A DNA stretch of 21,118 bases from Cyclostephanos tholiformis (Eukaryota; Bacillariophyta; Thalassiosirophyceae; Thalassiosirales; Thalassiosiraceae): NCBI GenBank assembly GCA_036939975.1, contig JALLPB010000179.1, forward strand, positions 1 to 21,118, in the 5' to 3' direction. The first letter of the stretch is position 1; each line of letters opens with the position of its first letter. This document shows, piece by piece, positions 1-9,675 of this stretch. Position numbers and translations under genes: made by a program. The notes under the pieces are model-generated. The model searched no databases, was not told the origin of the DNA, and worked only from the letters and a program-made list of their open reading frames with translations.

Positions 1-1312
1 GGGATGCAGTCTACGGGGCTTTGAAGCCTCAACCATGACTTTGCAACATCACTCGGACTCAGCCATACCCCCAATTTCCCAAAAATCCACCCCCACCTTC
101 AGCGGCATATCAGTCTAAGGGTGCACCCACATGTCCATCTACAGCATATCAAGGTGCTGAAACACATTGCCAACCTCCAAAGGTGTATTAGCCTATGGCT
201 GGACCTATATGCTCATTCACAGCATATCAGGGTTCCAAAATACTTTGTATTTTGTATACTTATGATGTGGAAGTGGGTTGCAGTATACAGGGGTTTGGAG
301 GGCCAAGAAATGGTCAAAACATAAGAGACCAAAAATGCATTTTAGCTAGTAAAATGCCCACCTCCAGAGTTATATTAGCTTAAGGATGGACTCATATGTC
401 CATCCACAGCATATCAAGGTGCTAAAACAATTTGCATCCATATGATATGGATGTAGGGCGCAGTCTACAGGGGTTTGGAGGCCTCATGAACAGACAAAAT
501 AACAAGAAAACCCACCAAAAATGCATTTTAAAGCTAAAACACATTGTATATATATGATATGGATGTTATATGCTTTGAAGCCTCGAACCATCACTTTACA
601 ATAACACTCAGACTCATCAATACCTCCAATATTCCAAAAAACCACCCTTTTCTTCAGAGGCGTATCAGTGTAAGGGTGCAACCACATGTGCATCCACAGC
701 ATATCAAGGTGCAAAAACACATTGTATATATATGATATGGATGTGGGATGCAGTCTACGGGGCTTTGAAGCCTCAATCATGACTTTACCACATCACTCTC
801 ATTCACAGCATATCAGGGTTCCAAAATCTTTGTTCTATACATATGATTTGGAAGTGGGTTGCAGTCTATAGGGGTTTGGAGGGCCAAGAAATTGTCAAAA
901 CATAAGAGAGCCACCAAAATGCATTTTAGCTAGTAAAATGCCCACCTCAAGCGGTATATTAGCTTATGGGTAGATCCATATGCCCATCCACAGCATATCA
1001 GGATTCCAAAACACTTTGTATACATGTGATATGTAAGTGGTTTGCAGTCTACAGGGGTTTGGAGGGCCAACAAATTGCCAAAACAATACGAATGCCCACC
1101 AAAAATGCATTTTAGCTAGTAAAATGCCCACCTCCAGAGTTATATTAGCCCAAGGATGGACCCATATGCCCATCCATAGCATATCAAGGTGCTAAAACAC
1201 TTTGCATACATATGATATGGATGTAGGGTGCAGTCTACAGGGGTTTGGAGGCCCCATCAACAGACAAAATAACAAGAAAACCCACTAAAAATGCATTTTA
1301 GCTAGTAAAACG
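1..1312. repeat. Diverged ~183-bp satellite-like tandem array
   Basis: Recurring landmarks are GCAGTCTACAGGGGTTTGG (starts near 6, 280, 460, 750, 861, 1044 and 1230, with a partial copy near 560), CAGCATATCAAGGTGC or CAGCATATCAGGGTTCC, and AAAATGCATTTTAGCTAGT. Complete neighbouring units are 180-186 bp apart (280 to 460, 861 to 1044, 1044 to 1230). The 274-, 100-, 190- and 111-bp steps look like unit fusions or deletions. Two subtypes alternate: one carries GGGGTTTGGAGG, the other GGGGCTTTGAAGCC. The array runs off the left edge and ends at about 1312. No coding sense is maintained through it; short frames inside it are by-products of the repeat. Confidence 0.85.
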
Positions 1313-1403
1313 AGAAAAAAAACGTGAAAATACACATTTCAGACATGACAAAATAATCATTTTCAAAAACCCTTTTGATGAATATTTATGCAACACACCA
1401 TAT

Positions 1404-2803
1404 CTACAAGATTGCAGTGAGAAGAAAATGCGTTTGAAAACATTTTTTCTTAGAGAATTCTCCAGTGCAGGCCCTATTGTTGGCCAAATTGATTGAATAC
1501 ATACCATTATACATCTTATCATAAAAGTTCTTCTCCATTTTTCCACTTGCAAAATTTGTTATAATAGCTGTCTTATCAACTGAGATGATATGAGATAGCC
1601 TTGGTAGAAGTGATAATGACTTCTTCAAAAATTTGTAGACATCTAACCCCATGTCCCAGATCATTTTGATGGCATAAGTCTTACCATTGCTGTAGCGTGA
1701 GATTGTTTTCATGGTGAAGTCATTGCCAGCAATGTATGTAGTCAATGATTCCCCTGAACATATTGCCCTCAGTCTACGCTCCTTACCATCCTCTCCATCA
1801 ACTGTCTTGTAAGGTGCGATCACCATCGACAATCTGCTCACAAACTCCCTTAATGTTCTTCGCTGGATTCCCATAAAATTTTTCTTGGTCTCTGTCTTAA
1901 CCAATTTTTTGACTTGAGTGAAGATTTATATCTGGCACTGGAATGCTACAAGATGCTGGAGTTCCAGTTCCCGAACAAATATTCTAGGGACTTTAGGTGC
2001 TCTCCCGTATGTTGGTTGCTTGCGTGGCAGAGCAGGCAATGGCGATGTCAAACTATGACGGTCATCAGCCATTGGCTGTGCTCGAGACTTGAGGACCTTC
2101 AGGCGCATCTTACAAAGAATGCACAAAACAACTGCAAGCTTATTGGAGTCGGGCAACTTTGAGAACTGGGCCTTTCCTTTGCAGCTTTATCCAAATCTTC
2201 AACTGATAAAGCCAAATTCAGATTGCACAGAATCTGAAGCACAATCGGTTTGACACACCGCTCATGAGCAAGCCAATTACAATTAATGCAGATATAAAAA
2301 TTGTCTATTTGAGGCTCATCAACACACACACAAATGGCCTGCTGCATACAAGAAGAGAGGGGCAACACCAGTAACACGTGGATGATCATGCCATTCTTCT
2401 TAATTCCATCATCATCAGTGGAGCTCATCAACAATAAAATGGACTTGGCGGGCGAGGGAGTCACTTTCATTGTCTGGGCATTAGCTTTCTCCTTTTTGGC
2501 AGTATGATGATATTATCATTCAGCACAAGAGAGTGCACTAGGAATTGGAGGAGCAGAAATGCCGCCAACAGCAGCAAGCACATGAGCGTGCTCAGCAGCA
2601 TGGTCTTCAGAGGTAGATGTTCTTGTTGCTTGTCCATTCACATCCTCATATACTTTGAAGAGCAGGCAGGCCCGCTCAAGGGTCTGAGCATTGTGTCCAC
2701 TTGGCGCGGTCGTGGGCAGACAAGGAGGAGGCCCTTCCACACATGCCTTCTTCCTTGAGGAGGTGGGAGGTGGGGGACACCATGATGAAAGTGACAATTC
2801 CAA
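1404..2803 (-). pseudogene. Relic of a PHD/C1-like zinc-finger protein gene
   Basis: Read right to left, one frame opens at about 2803 with a Pro/Ser/Ala-rich stretch and meets adjacent TGA and TAA stops at 2518-2513. It continues in the same frame through a Lys-rich segment to a cysteine/histidine cluster (CVCVDEPQ, then CINCNWLAHERC, about 2330-2240) resembling half of a PHD or C1 finger (C-x2-C-x4-H-x2-C). Near 2140 the frame shifts. The next frame (CILCKMRLK onward) hits a TAA at 1928-1926, and the same frame then resumes with LVKTETKKN and runs on to 1404. So three breaks separate pieces that read as one protein. The C-terminal ~165 residues show no family I recognise. Introns could explain part of this, but adjacent stops plus a shift fit decay better. 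Its place between a satellite and gene-poor DNA suggests a mobile-element passenger; that is inference. Confidence 0.45.
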
Positions 2804-2987
2804 TCCATCCCTTAAAATGTATCAGTTTCAACACATGTGAAAGCCTAAGCAGGAAAAAAATTCATCCAGCTCAAAAAAAAGAAGGATCATCCAGCTGTAA
2901 GGCTTGAGCCAGACCAAAATACATGTTTCAGTGCAATTTACCAAAAAATGAAAAAAGCTTGTCCAGCTGTAAGGCTTGGTCTTAGCA

Positions 2988-3540
2988 ACATTCCTAGCTA
3001 GTTTGGGGCATGGTTTTTTTCTGATGACCATCATTGTTCAGACTTTCAAGCAAGAAGTGTTGAAAAGTAAAGAGATTCTGTGTCCGAAGTTTTTTTGCCA
3101 ATTTTGGCTGCCTAAAAGTTAATAAATAAGTGTAAGCAAAGGAGATTGGGAAATAAAAGTTTGTTTAAATGTTTTAATATCCCATTTAGTTACATTCCTA
3201 GTTAGTTTGGGGCATTGTTTCTTTCTGATGACCATCATTGTCAACCTGTTCAGAGTCTAAAGCAAGAAGTGGTGAAAAGTAAAGAGATTCTGTGTCTCGG
3301 TTTTGTAACATCCTTGTGCCTAAGTATAACACCTTTTAAAACATAGCAGTTAAATTCTTGTCAAATTGATCATCTAGATCACCAGCTTCCAATTTGTTTG
3401 ATATATGACACACTTATGTTTGACTAAAGTCTTCCTACCAAACTTTTAACAGCTTAACCTCTACTGGGCCATATGGCCCAATTTCTTTTTGGTGTTCGTA
3501 AAAACTAAGTTTCTTTGCCAATTTTGGCCACCTAAAAATT
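2988..3540. repeat. Direct repeat, second copy split by ~210 bp
   Basis: Copy 1 is 2988-3120. It starts ACATTCCTAG, passes through TTTCTGATGACCATCATTG and AAAAGTAAAGAGATTCTGTG, and ends TTGCCAATTTTGG...CCTAAAAGTT. Copy 2 begins at 3192 (offset 204) and matches as far as GATTCTGTGTC at about 3296. The matching tail (TTGCCAATTTTGGCCACCTAAAAATT-like) reappears only at 3507-3540. The 210 bp between (about 3297-3506) is absent from copy 1, so copy 2 was interrupted by an insertion or copy 1 lost that piece. Confidence 0.7.
3465..3480. repeat. Perfect 16-bp palindrome
   Basis: TGGGCCATATGGCCCA equals its own reverse complement over 16 bp. It lies near the end of the segment that splits the direct repeat. 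A diverged relative (CTGGGCCAATATGGCAC) occurs near 3746. No function is assigned; it may be an inverted-repeat terminus or a chance dyad. Confidence 0.6.
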
Positions 3541-4350
3541 CATCTAAAATTAGCTGAGCTTGTCAGCTACAAAGCTCTCAATCACTTTTCAACAAAGCTT
3601 GTTGCTTTGATGAGCTGAATAGAGGGTCTGTTTTGTGACCCAAAATTAGATAGGTTTACTAGTAAAAAAGTACAATAAGTGCTAGCTGAATTGTTGTTGT
3701 GCATTGTTTTTTTTCTCACACCACAATGACAACCCTGGCATCTGCTGGGCCAATATGGCACAAGCACTTGCCACTCACCTGGTAGCATTGTTTAGGGGCT
3801 TCACATGAAGCCACCAATATGATTCAGGGGGCTATGTGCTTCTCACCGTATCCACCTGGTGGCATGGCTGTCAAAATCATGTTGAATTTACTACATTTTA
3901 GTACATCAAAAATAAAACTGTAGCCAGATATAAATTAATTGCTCCCTTATTTTATCTAATTAATTAAATTGCTCCGACAGTGCCCTTGCCCAGCCCCTCT
4001 TCCATGTCGCCCATGTTCTGGATTGGTAATTACGAGTAATAGATCCATGCCGCTAGAGAGGGCAGAAGCTTGCCATGGTGTGGATGTTTGTTTTATGGTT
4101 GTGTTTGTGTTTTTTTCTTTTTATACTTATTCCTATGTTAAAAATCTACAAGGCGGGAGTTTTTTGTTCCTGCCAGAACCCTTTTATTGCTTAAGCTGTT
4201 AAGCGGCACATACTTGTAGTATGCATTTTTGACTTCGAGCACCAAAAATACTGCCCCAGGTGTGTTACATTAGCATTTAGTCACACTTCTCATCATTGGA
4301 GCTCAAGACACCTTTTTTTTAAAGCAAACCTAACAAAAGCTAGCCTAATC

Positions 4351-4611
4351 ATGTCAGGAACAAGTGGGTGTGACAAGCGCATCAACATTGCTGCTTACAA
4401 CTTCACAGTGGACATCAGTTTGTCCACATTCCTGGTCAATCTGGAGGGCAATGCAATGTATTGCCAATCCATTGGCAACTTCACAGTTGGCAACATTTCC
4501 AAGATACCCCAAATGAATGATGACTCTGTGATAGCTGGTGGCAGAGGGGGTGGGAAGGAGGTTCCACTGGGTTGGGGGCCTTGGCAGGGGATGCCTTCAG
4601 CTGGGCAATGA
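4351..4611 (+). CDS. Doubtful small ORF, 86 residues
   Basis: An ATG-started frame of 86 codons. The first ~50 residues look ordinary (RINIAAYNFTVDISLSTFLV, then SIGNFTVGNISKIPQ), with C- and G-ending codons favoured and three N-x-T/S sites. The last ~25 are Gly-rich, read from low-complexity GGTGG/GGGG sequence. There is no signal peptide, recognised domain or repeat. No coding partner exon with good splice sites could be found downstream. It could be a real small protein, one exon of a larger gene or a remnant. I do not recognise it. Confidence 0.2.
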   Translation: MSGTSGCDKRINIAAYNFTVDISLSTFLVNLEGNAMYCQSIGNFTVGNISKIPQMNDDSVIAGGRGGGKEVPLGWGPWQGMPSAGQ

Positions 4612-6279
4612 TGGGTGGGAAGGGAGAAGAAAGGGGTGGCGGTGGGGGGGTCATCATTGGTCAGGCACAACAAGCTTTCTTACGCAATGGCAGTGGATGG
4701 TTCGAAAATTGGGGACAACCAAGTGTCACCGGGTGAGGGGGTTGAGCAAACAAGAATCATTGCATCAATGATGGCTTGGACAACAAATCGTGGTCGGGGA
4801 CTGGGACAAAATTGGCGTGGAATTTGTACAATGATGACTATGATGAAAATGGGGACGGCATGATTGGGAGGTTGTGCTATTGCCCCTTGTCCTCCAGGGG
4901 GAGGGTGTTGCTGTGGCTTGTAGTGGGATCATCACATCAATCAAAAATTGTAATGGTGGCCTCAATAGTTTCTTTTCAGGCATGTTGGAGCTGGCTGTGG
5001 TCTTTGCATACATGCGGGATTGAGGAAGAAGAGGAGGCATTGATGACATGGGAGGGAGGGAGGACAAATTAATGATCTGATGGTGGCGGTGGCCTAGGAT
5101 GCAGAGATCATTGATCGGCTTGATTGCAATGGTGATGGAGATAAGCATGGCAGATACTCATGTTGCTCGTCAGCAGGAGACTTTGAAGAGGGAGCTTTTA
5201 CAAAAGGAATGGTAATGAACAAAGTGCAATGATGACAGTCAAATAGGGGATATTGTCAGTTGAGGGGGGGGCAAGGAAGCAGTATAATGTTAGTAAACAA
5301 TTAATTACTCTGCAGATTTGCTCCTTTCTGTTCGTGTAGCAAAAATTGCAATGATGGGATAATGGCCATAGCCCGTGCCGGCAAATATTAGCCCAAACCA
5401 AATGCATGGTTCATGTTAGTCCACGGTGTGAGGATGATGGTGATGCACTGGCTTTGGACTTCCTCACTTCACACATGGTGCTAGGGGCCAAATCTGCTGC
5501 ATACAATGGTTGGGGCAAAAATCTGGAATGGAATCTGTCTATGGAAAAAGCCTAAGGAGGTATGTAGGAATAGTATGAGTATGAATGTAACCAATAACAA
5601 GAAAAATAAAATTCACCTCCATATGTATAGTAGTTCATTGCCATCAGCCAAGCAACAATATTGAGGTGAAGCCACACAGTTTTTGCACTTTTTTCCTACC
5701 ACCTCATGATATACATGTGCATGCAAGTGCTCTGATACACATCCATCATTGTAGATGTGTGACTACACCTAATTTATGCACACTCAATGGGCTGAAGAAA
5801 TATGTGCAGCCAGGCTGCTCCTTCCTAAATAAGAGCAACTCCATATTCTGCCCATAATTGACAATGAAGGTATACAGTCTACCCTGTTGTCTAGTACATA
5901 CACGAAAATACCAGTGTTCAACCCTCCTCTGCCTGACTTCCTGCCTGCCTGTTTGTCAGAAAAATCTAAACAACTCCACATTCAAAATAAAGAAGAACAT
6001 CAATGATTACATGTATACTGATGAGATTTTGAATGGATCCCCCCCCTCAAGTTCATGTTGACTATTAAAAGTAAACATTGTTAGATTCAATGTGACAATT
6101 TACACATGAATATTGGTGCAGTGAACACACATGGATATCCCAGCATCAAACTACATGGTGTCATCTTCATTAGTAAATCACTAATCCTTAGCAAAAGTAA
6201 TAATATTACAAAAATATGGAAAATGTATATATGATGTTAAGTCCAAATTAATCAAACCAAAAATCCAAATTGTTTCCAT
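4612..6279. other. Gene-poor spacer, low-complexity G/T/A-rich sequence
   Basis: Purine-rich low-complexity stretches (GATGATG, GGGAGGGAGGGAGG near 5050, GGTGGCGGTGG) give short frames on both strands that are compositionally biased and unsupported. I see no gene, RNA or mobile element here. CG dinucleotides are strongly depleted at its left end: in 4201-4800 I count about nine. Confidence 0.5.
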
Positions 6280-6515
6280 TAAAAAAAGAACATCTACTCA
6301 TTCCCTAAAATTTTGGTAAAAAAATGAAAACCCATTCATTCATAGTGTTTTAATTAAAAAAGTTACTTATTCTCTAAATGTTTTTATAAAAAATTTATAG
6401 TGTTATAATAAAAAAACGAAAACTTGCTGATTCTCTAAATTTTTTTGTAAAAATACAAAACCTTCTATTTTCCTTAATGTTTTCGTAAAATAAAAGAAAC
6501 CTACTCATTACCCCT
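6280..6515. repeat. AT-rich degenerate tandem repeat, ~37-39-bp unit
   Basis: Units of the form (A)n-C-Y-Y-A-CTCATTCTCTAAATGTTTT-(N)-TAAAAA recur at irregular 35-39-bp steps: CTCATTCCCTAAA near 6297, CATTCATTCATAGTG near 6333, TTATTCTCTAAATG near 6368, GATTCTCTAAATTT near 6429, CTATTTTCCTTAATG near 6466 and CTACTCATTACC near 6502. One step near 6400 holds a shortened unit. Non-coding and very AT-rich. Confidence 0.6.
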
Positions 6516-7300
6516 TTGAGACTGGTTAGAGGGGGGGGTATGATGGATGATTGCAATGCTACCACTCTTTTAACAATTGACCCCTTACCCGGTTCACATA
6601 GGCAGCCCTTGTAACATTAAAAACATAGAAAACATACCTCTGGGAGCTATGTTTCCATCTGTCTGTTGACCAAATCTGTCCAGGGTAAAAAAAGCCTGTA
6701 TTTTTGTTGTGTCATTTGTTGTTGTTAGTACAGCCAAGGGATTGGGCAATGGATGCAATGATGTACCTAAAAGGAGGAGTAGGGATGGGCCAAGTAGAGT
6801 GTGATGGCAGTGGGGGGGGGAGAGGTAATGATTTCCCTCAAGGGCCACATCAATGATTAGTGGTGAAATATAAACATGCACAAAGGGGAGGGCAGGGGGT
6901 GTAGCTGTAGAATGAGAAATAATTTTAATAGAGTGTGAGGTTGTGGAGACACATTGCCTTGTTCTCCGCACACATTGAGGGGCTTATCCACTGCTCACTT
7001 TGGGGGGCTTCCCCCCTTTTACCTCAATCTCTATGGTAGTATGCAAATGTTTTTATGGTTCTGCTTTTTTGCCTATGTAAACCAAGAAAGAGGGTCTATG
7101 GTATGTGTATGTTCTTGTGGTAATGCTTTTTTACCTATGAGAGCCGCATTCTCAACGTCATCCATTTTGTCCACTCTCCTTCCCCCCCAGCCTCCCGTCA
7201 ATGGTGGCCAGTGGGCTGGCAAAAGCAGCAGCGGATAGGACTCGTACTCAGTGGGGTCATTGTCATTGCATCATCACTGTCTAGTCGTCCCCCCATCCCA
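6516..7300. other. Spacer upstream of the 22-mer repeat gene
   Basis: Low-complexity and G-run sequence with no convincing gene. Two related stretches occur: TTTTATGGTTCTGCTTTTTTGCCTATG near 7050 and TGTTCTTGTGGTAATGCTTTTTTACCTATG near 7110, a diverged ~62-bp duplication. CTCCTTCCCCCCCAG ending at 7190 resembles a 3' splice site. The frame of the downstream ORF is open from 7124, so an upstream exon joining there is possible. Confidence 0.45.
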
Positions 7301-8095
7301 ATGACAGCAATGATGTCAAGGGGGGGGGCGGGGGAGATTGAACTCGAGACAGAGTTGTTCATGACTGGACTCTTCATACCAGGATTCAGCAACAAATTTG
7401 CACCCTCCTTGCCATCGAGGGAGGAGACTACCAAGGCAAGCAAGGTCAAGAGGGGTAAGGAGGAGGAGGGGGGGGAGTGGATGATTAGAATGAGGAAAGT
7501 CTTCTTGCCCGAGGAGGTGTCCAGGTCTGTCATCAAACTGCTGAACCTGCTGAAACTTGCCTTACACCCATTGATATTTGGGGAGAAGATGACAAAGAAG
7601 AAGGGACGTCCTTGGGACATCATCGCAAGTTCGATCAATAGGAAGGTCAATGAGATCAGGGCAACACTGGGCAAGATCATCAATACCGCCAAGAGGAGGA
7701 TTGATGAGACTATGGATGGGGTCAGGGCATCACCAGGGAAGATTGTTGATGCCGTTGAGAGGAGGATTGACAAAACCATGGATGGGATCAGGGCAATGCC
7801 CGGGAAGACAGTGGACACCGTTGAGAAGAAGTTTGATGAGATGGTCAAGGAGATCAAGGCCGCACCCGGATGCTTTGCCAAATCTGTCAAGGGGGCAATC
7901 AAGGATGCCATTGAGGAAATCAAGACCACGGTTGAGGATGCCACCAAGGATGTGACAGAGGCCATCAAGGAGGTCATTGGGATGCCCAGGAAGAAGCAGG
8001 AGGAGATTGGCCTCCTCCTCAAGGCGGATGGAAATGTCATCCCAAAAGACATGCTTTATTCCATCTCACAACCAAAGGCTAGTCATAGCACATGA
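7301..8095 (+). CDS. Protein with 22-residue amphipathic Pro-punctuated repeats
   Basis: The first in-frame ATG is at 7301, giving 264 residues. The same frame is open without an ATG from 7124, and a hydrophobic stretch (GLVLSGVIVIASS, about 7235-7273) lies upstream. A 5' exon ending at the acceptor-like site at 7190 could supply a start and a signal anchor. Residues up to about 139 are not repetitive. From 7628 to 7957 come five 22-residue units, for example RRIDETMDGVRASPGKIVDA-VE, each with alternating basic/acidic faces, conserved Ile/Val positions and mostly a Pro-Gly turn. A partial sixth unit follows. This resembles the 22-mer helices of exchangeable apolipoproteins and the 11-mer helices of lipid-surface proteins, in periodicity only; homology is not shown. 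The frame is intact over the repeats, which suggests selection or youth. Function unknown; lipid or membrane-surface binding is a guess. Confidence 0.55.
   Translation: MTAMMSRGGAGEIELETELFMTGLFIPGFSNKFAPSLPSREETTKASKVKRGKEEEGGEWMIRMRKVFLPEEVSRSVIKLLNLLKLALHPLIFGEKMTKKKGRPWDIIASSINRKVNEIRATLGKIINTAKRRIDETMDGVRASPGKIVDAVERRIDKTMDGIRAMPGKTVDTVEKKFDEMVKEIKAAPGCFAKSVKGAIKDAIEEIKTTVEDATKDVTEAIKEVIGMPRKKQEEIGLLLKADGNVIPKDMLYSISQPKASHST
7628..7957 (+). repeat. Five tandem 66-bp coding repeats
   Basis: Units start at 7628, 7694, 7760, 7826 and 7892, exactly 66 bp (22 codons) apart. Units 2 and 3 are the most alike at DNA level (AGGAGGATTGA, ATGGATGGG, CCAGGGAAGA or CCCGGGAAGA); units 1, 4 and 5 are more diverged. 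Divergence without any length change fits purifying selection on the 22-residue period. Confidence 0.8.
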
Positions 8096-8128
8096 AGGTG
8101 CTTGGTCCCCTGTCTTTGAACTTTTCAG

Positions 8129-9505
8129 TTCCACGCAGGAAGACAAGATGCAAAAAAACCTCTACAATTATGCCCAAGTCGACGTCATTCGCTTCGATAT
8201 TGCCAACTTCATTGTCTTTTCATGCATTCCAGGGGTAGTTCCACACAAGAAGTCAAGATGTGAAAAGACTCTACAGTCATGCCCACATCAACGTTGTCCA
8301 CTTTGATATCACCCACTTTGTTGTCCTTCTGCATCCATGTGACCTTGACTGGGAAATTTCAGATGTTGCAAGCGCCATTTATATCATGGCCATTTATCAC
8401 CCAGGTGGCCAGAAGCGTCCTGCATACATGTAGATGTGTGAATATCTCAATGGAGTGATTCTTGACTGGGAAATTTCAGATGTTGCAAGTGCCATTTATA
8501 TCATGGCCATTTATCACCCAGGTGGCCAGAAGCGTCCTGCGTACATGTAGATGTGTGAATATCTCAATGGAGTGATTACTGAAAAGACGTTTGCTCACTC
8601 CTTGGCTGATAACATTATGCATGGGGTAGCAATAGGTGAGATCAGGAAATAACAATCATTGTCTAACAGTTGTCCGCTTGTTGAGTTGTCTTCTCACCGT
8701 CAAACTCTCACCAAACATTTATCAGATAACAAATACACACCCATGCATTTGCCTGGTTCAATTGTACTTAATGAAGATCTGTACTTGTCCTCTTTGCCGG
8801 CATTACATTACCAGTTGGTGATGGAAACATGGAATTTTTCAGCATATTATGATGATCCTTGGTTGGCCAAGTACTTCATCAAGGTTTTTATTGTTACCCA
8901 GAACAATGACTAACTAGTTCATGCAATAGGCAAGTGTCCTCTCCAGGACAGTAGAGGTGGCCACTCTTTGGCAAATGGAGGATCAAGCCTGCCTGGACAC
9001 GAAAGCAAGTTTGGCTCCTGCTGTACTGTTTGCAATATGAGTGTTATTGATCAAACAATATTTTCACAAAAATTGTTTCTTACATACCATCAAGAATCAT
9101 ACCTTTTCCAACTTCTGGGCACGGTGTCCAATACTTGAGAAAGACTATTGACCCTGACTGCACACCCAAGGAGGTTGAGATTCAAGCCTCCATCCTCAAA
9201 CTCTATGCAAGAGGTGTTCATCTTCTCTCTGGAGGATTTAAGCTCATGTTATACACAGTTGCTGGGTTGGCTTCAAAGGTTGAGCTGATCCTAGACAAGC
9301 TTGACAGGCAGTATATCAACATCTGCATGGCAACCACACATGCACAGAACTTGTCAATGCCAATTCCAGGCTTCAATCCCGAGATCCAGCATAGGATTTT
9401 TGTTCTGGTGAATGGCATAGATTGTTTCATGGTGAAACAATCCTTGAGGCCACACTCCAAGACACCAAACTCATCTTTGTGTCCGACAAATACATGAAGT
9501 CATGA
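8129..9505 (+). pseudogene. Decayed long reading frame, family not recognised
   Basis: Several plus-strand frames read as protein but are broken. The main one runs from 8281 to 8912 (NVVHFDITHFVVLLHPCDLDW ... KYFIKVFIVTQNND), with TAG at 8431 and 8548 and TAA near 8650. A shifted frame covers about 9135-9440 (TIDPDCTPKEVEIQASILKL ... HRIFVLVNGIDCF). A further shift near 9430 gives GETILEATLQDTKLIFVSDK up to a stop at 9503-9505. Upstream, 8129-8230 and 8239-8340 are diverged 110-bp duplicates (TTCCACGCAGGAAGACAAGA against TTCCACACAAGAAGTCAAGA) with related translations (VDVIRFDIANFIV, INVVHFDITHFVV). No catalytic motif or known domain is visible, so the family is unknown. A transposon passenger is likely from the repeat context, but that is inference. 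Confidence 0.5.
8344..8577 (+). repeat. Recent 117-bp tandem duplication
   Basis: Copy 1 is 8344-8460 and copy 2 is 8461-8577, directly abutting. I see two differences: GCAAGCGCC against GCAAGTGCC, and CCTGCATACATG against CCTGCGTACATG. The unit is exactly 39 codons (LDWEISDVASAIYIMAIYHP...). Both copies have TAG as codon 30 (8431-8433 and 8548-8550), so the stop existed before the duplication. Confidence 0.95.
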
Positions 9506-9675
9506 CTGCCTACACTTTTGGAGATGATCTCTTCGTTATATAGCAATGGACACAAGAACAGCCTTCTCATGACTCTTCTGGATGATATTGAGCTCAAATT
9601 GGAAATTGAAGGTCTTCTCCAAAATAAGATGAACAAATTGTCTGGTACGCAAATGACAGCAGAAAGTTCTTTGGG

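Larger units (their letters stand above)
2804..4350. other. Gene-poor AT-rich spacer with short direct repeats
   Basis: No convincing coding frame on either strand. Short words recur, for example TCCAGCTGTAAGGCTTG near 2889 and 2961. The main structures are the split direct repeat at 2988-3540 and the palindrome at 3465-3480, listed separately. CG dinucleotides are scarce. The rest looks like ordinary decayed intergenic DNA. Confidence 0.6.

Noticed and set aside
1..1312. CRISPR-like array
   Set aside because: Units are ~183 bp, diverged and continuous, with no short repeat/unique spacer alternation, and the genome is eukaryotic.
4765..5148. 127-residue minus frame with His/Pro/Ser-rich sequence
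   Set aside because: Low-complexity complement of GATG/GGTGG tracts with no conserved motif.
6594..6971. 125-residue minus frame
   Set aside because: Pro/Thr/Leu-rich, no homology signal, and no splice or neighbour support; most likely chance in GGGG/CACACA-rich DNA.
7198..8052. 284-residue minus-strand open frame
   Set aside because: Antisense to the 22-mer repeat ORF. Its Ser/Leu/Ile-rich repeats are the complement of the amphipathic codons. The plus frame has balanced charged composition and better repeat logic, though both strands are open.
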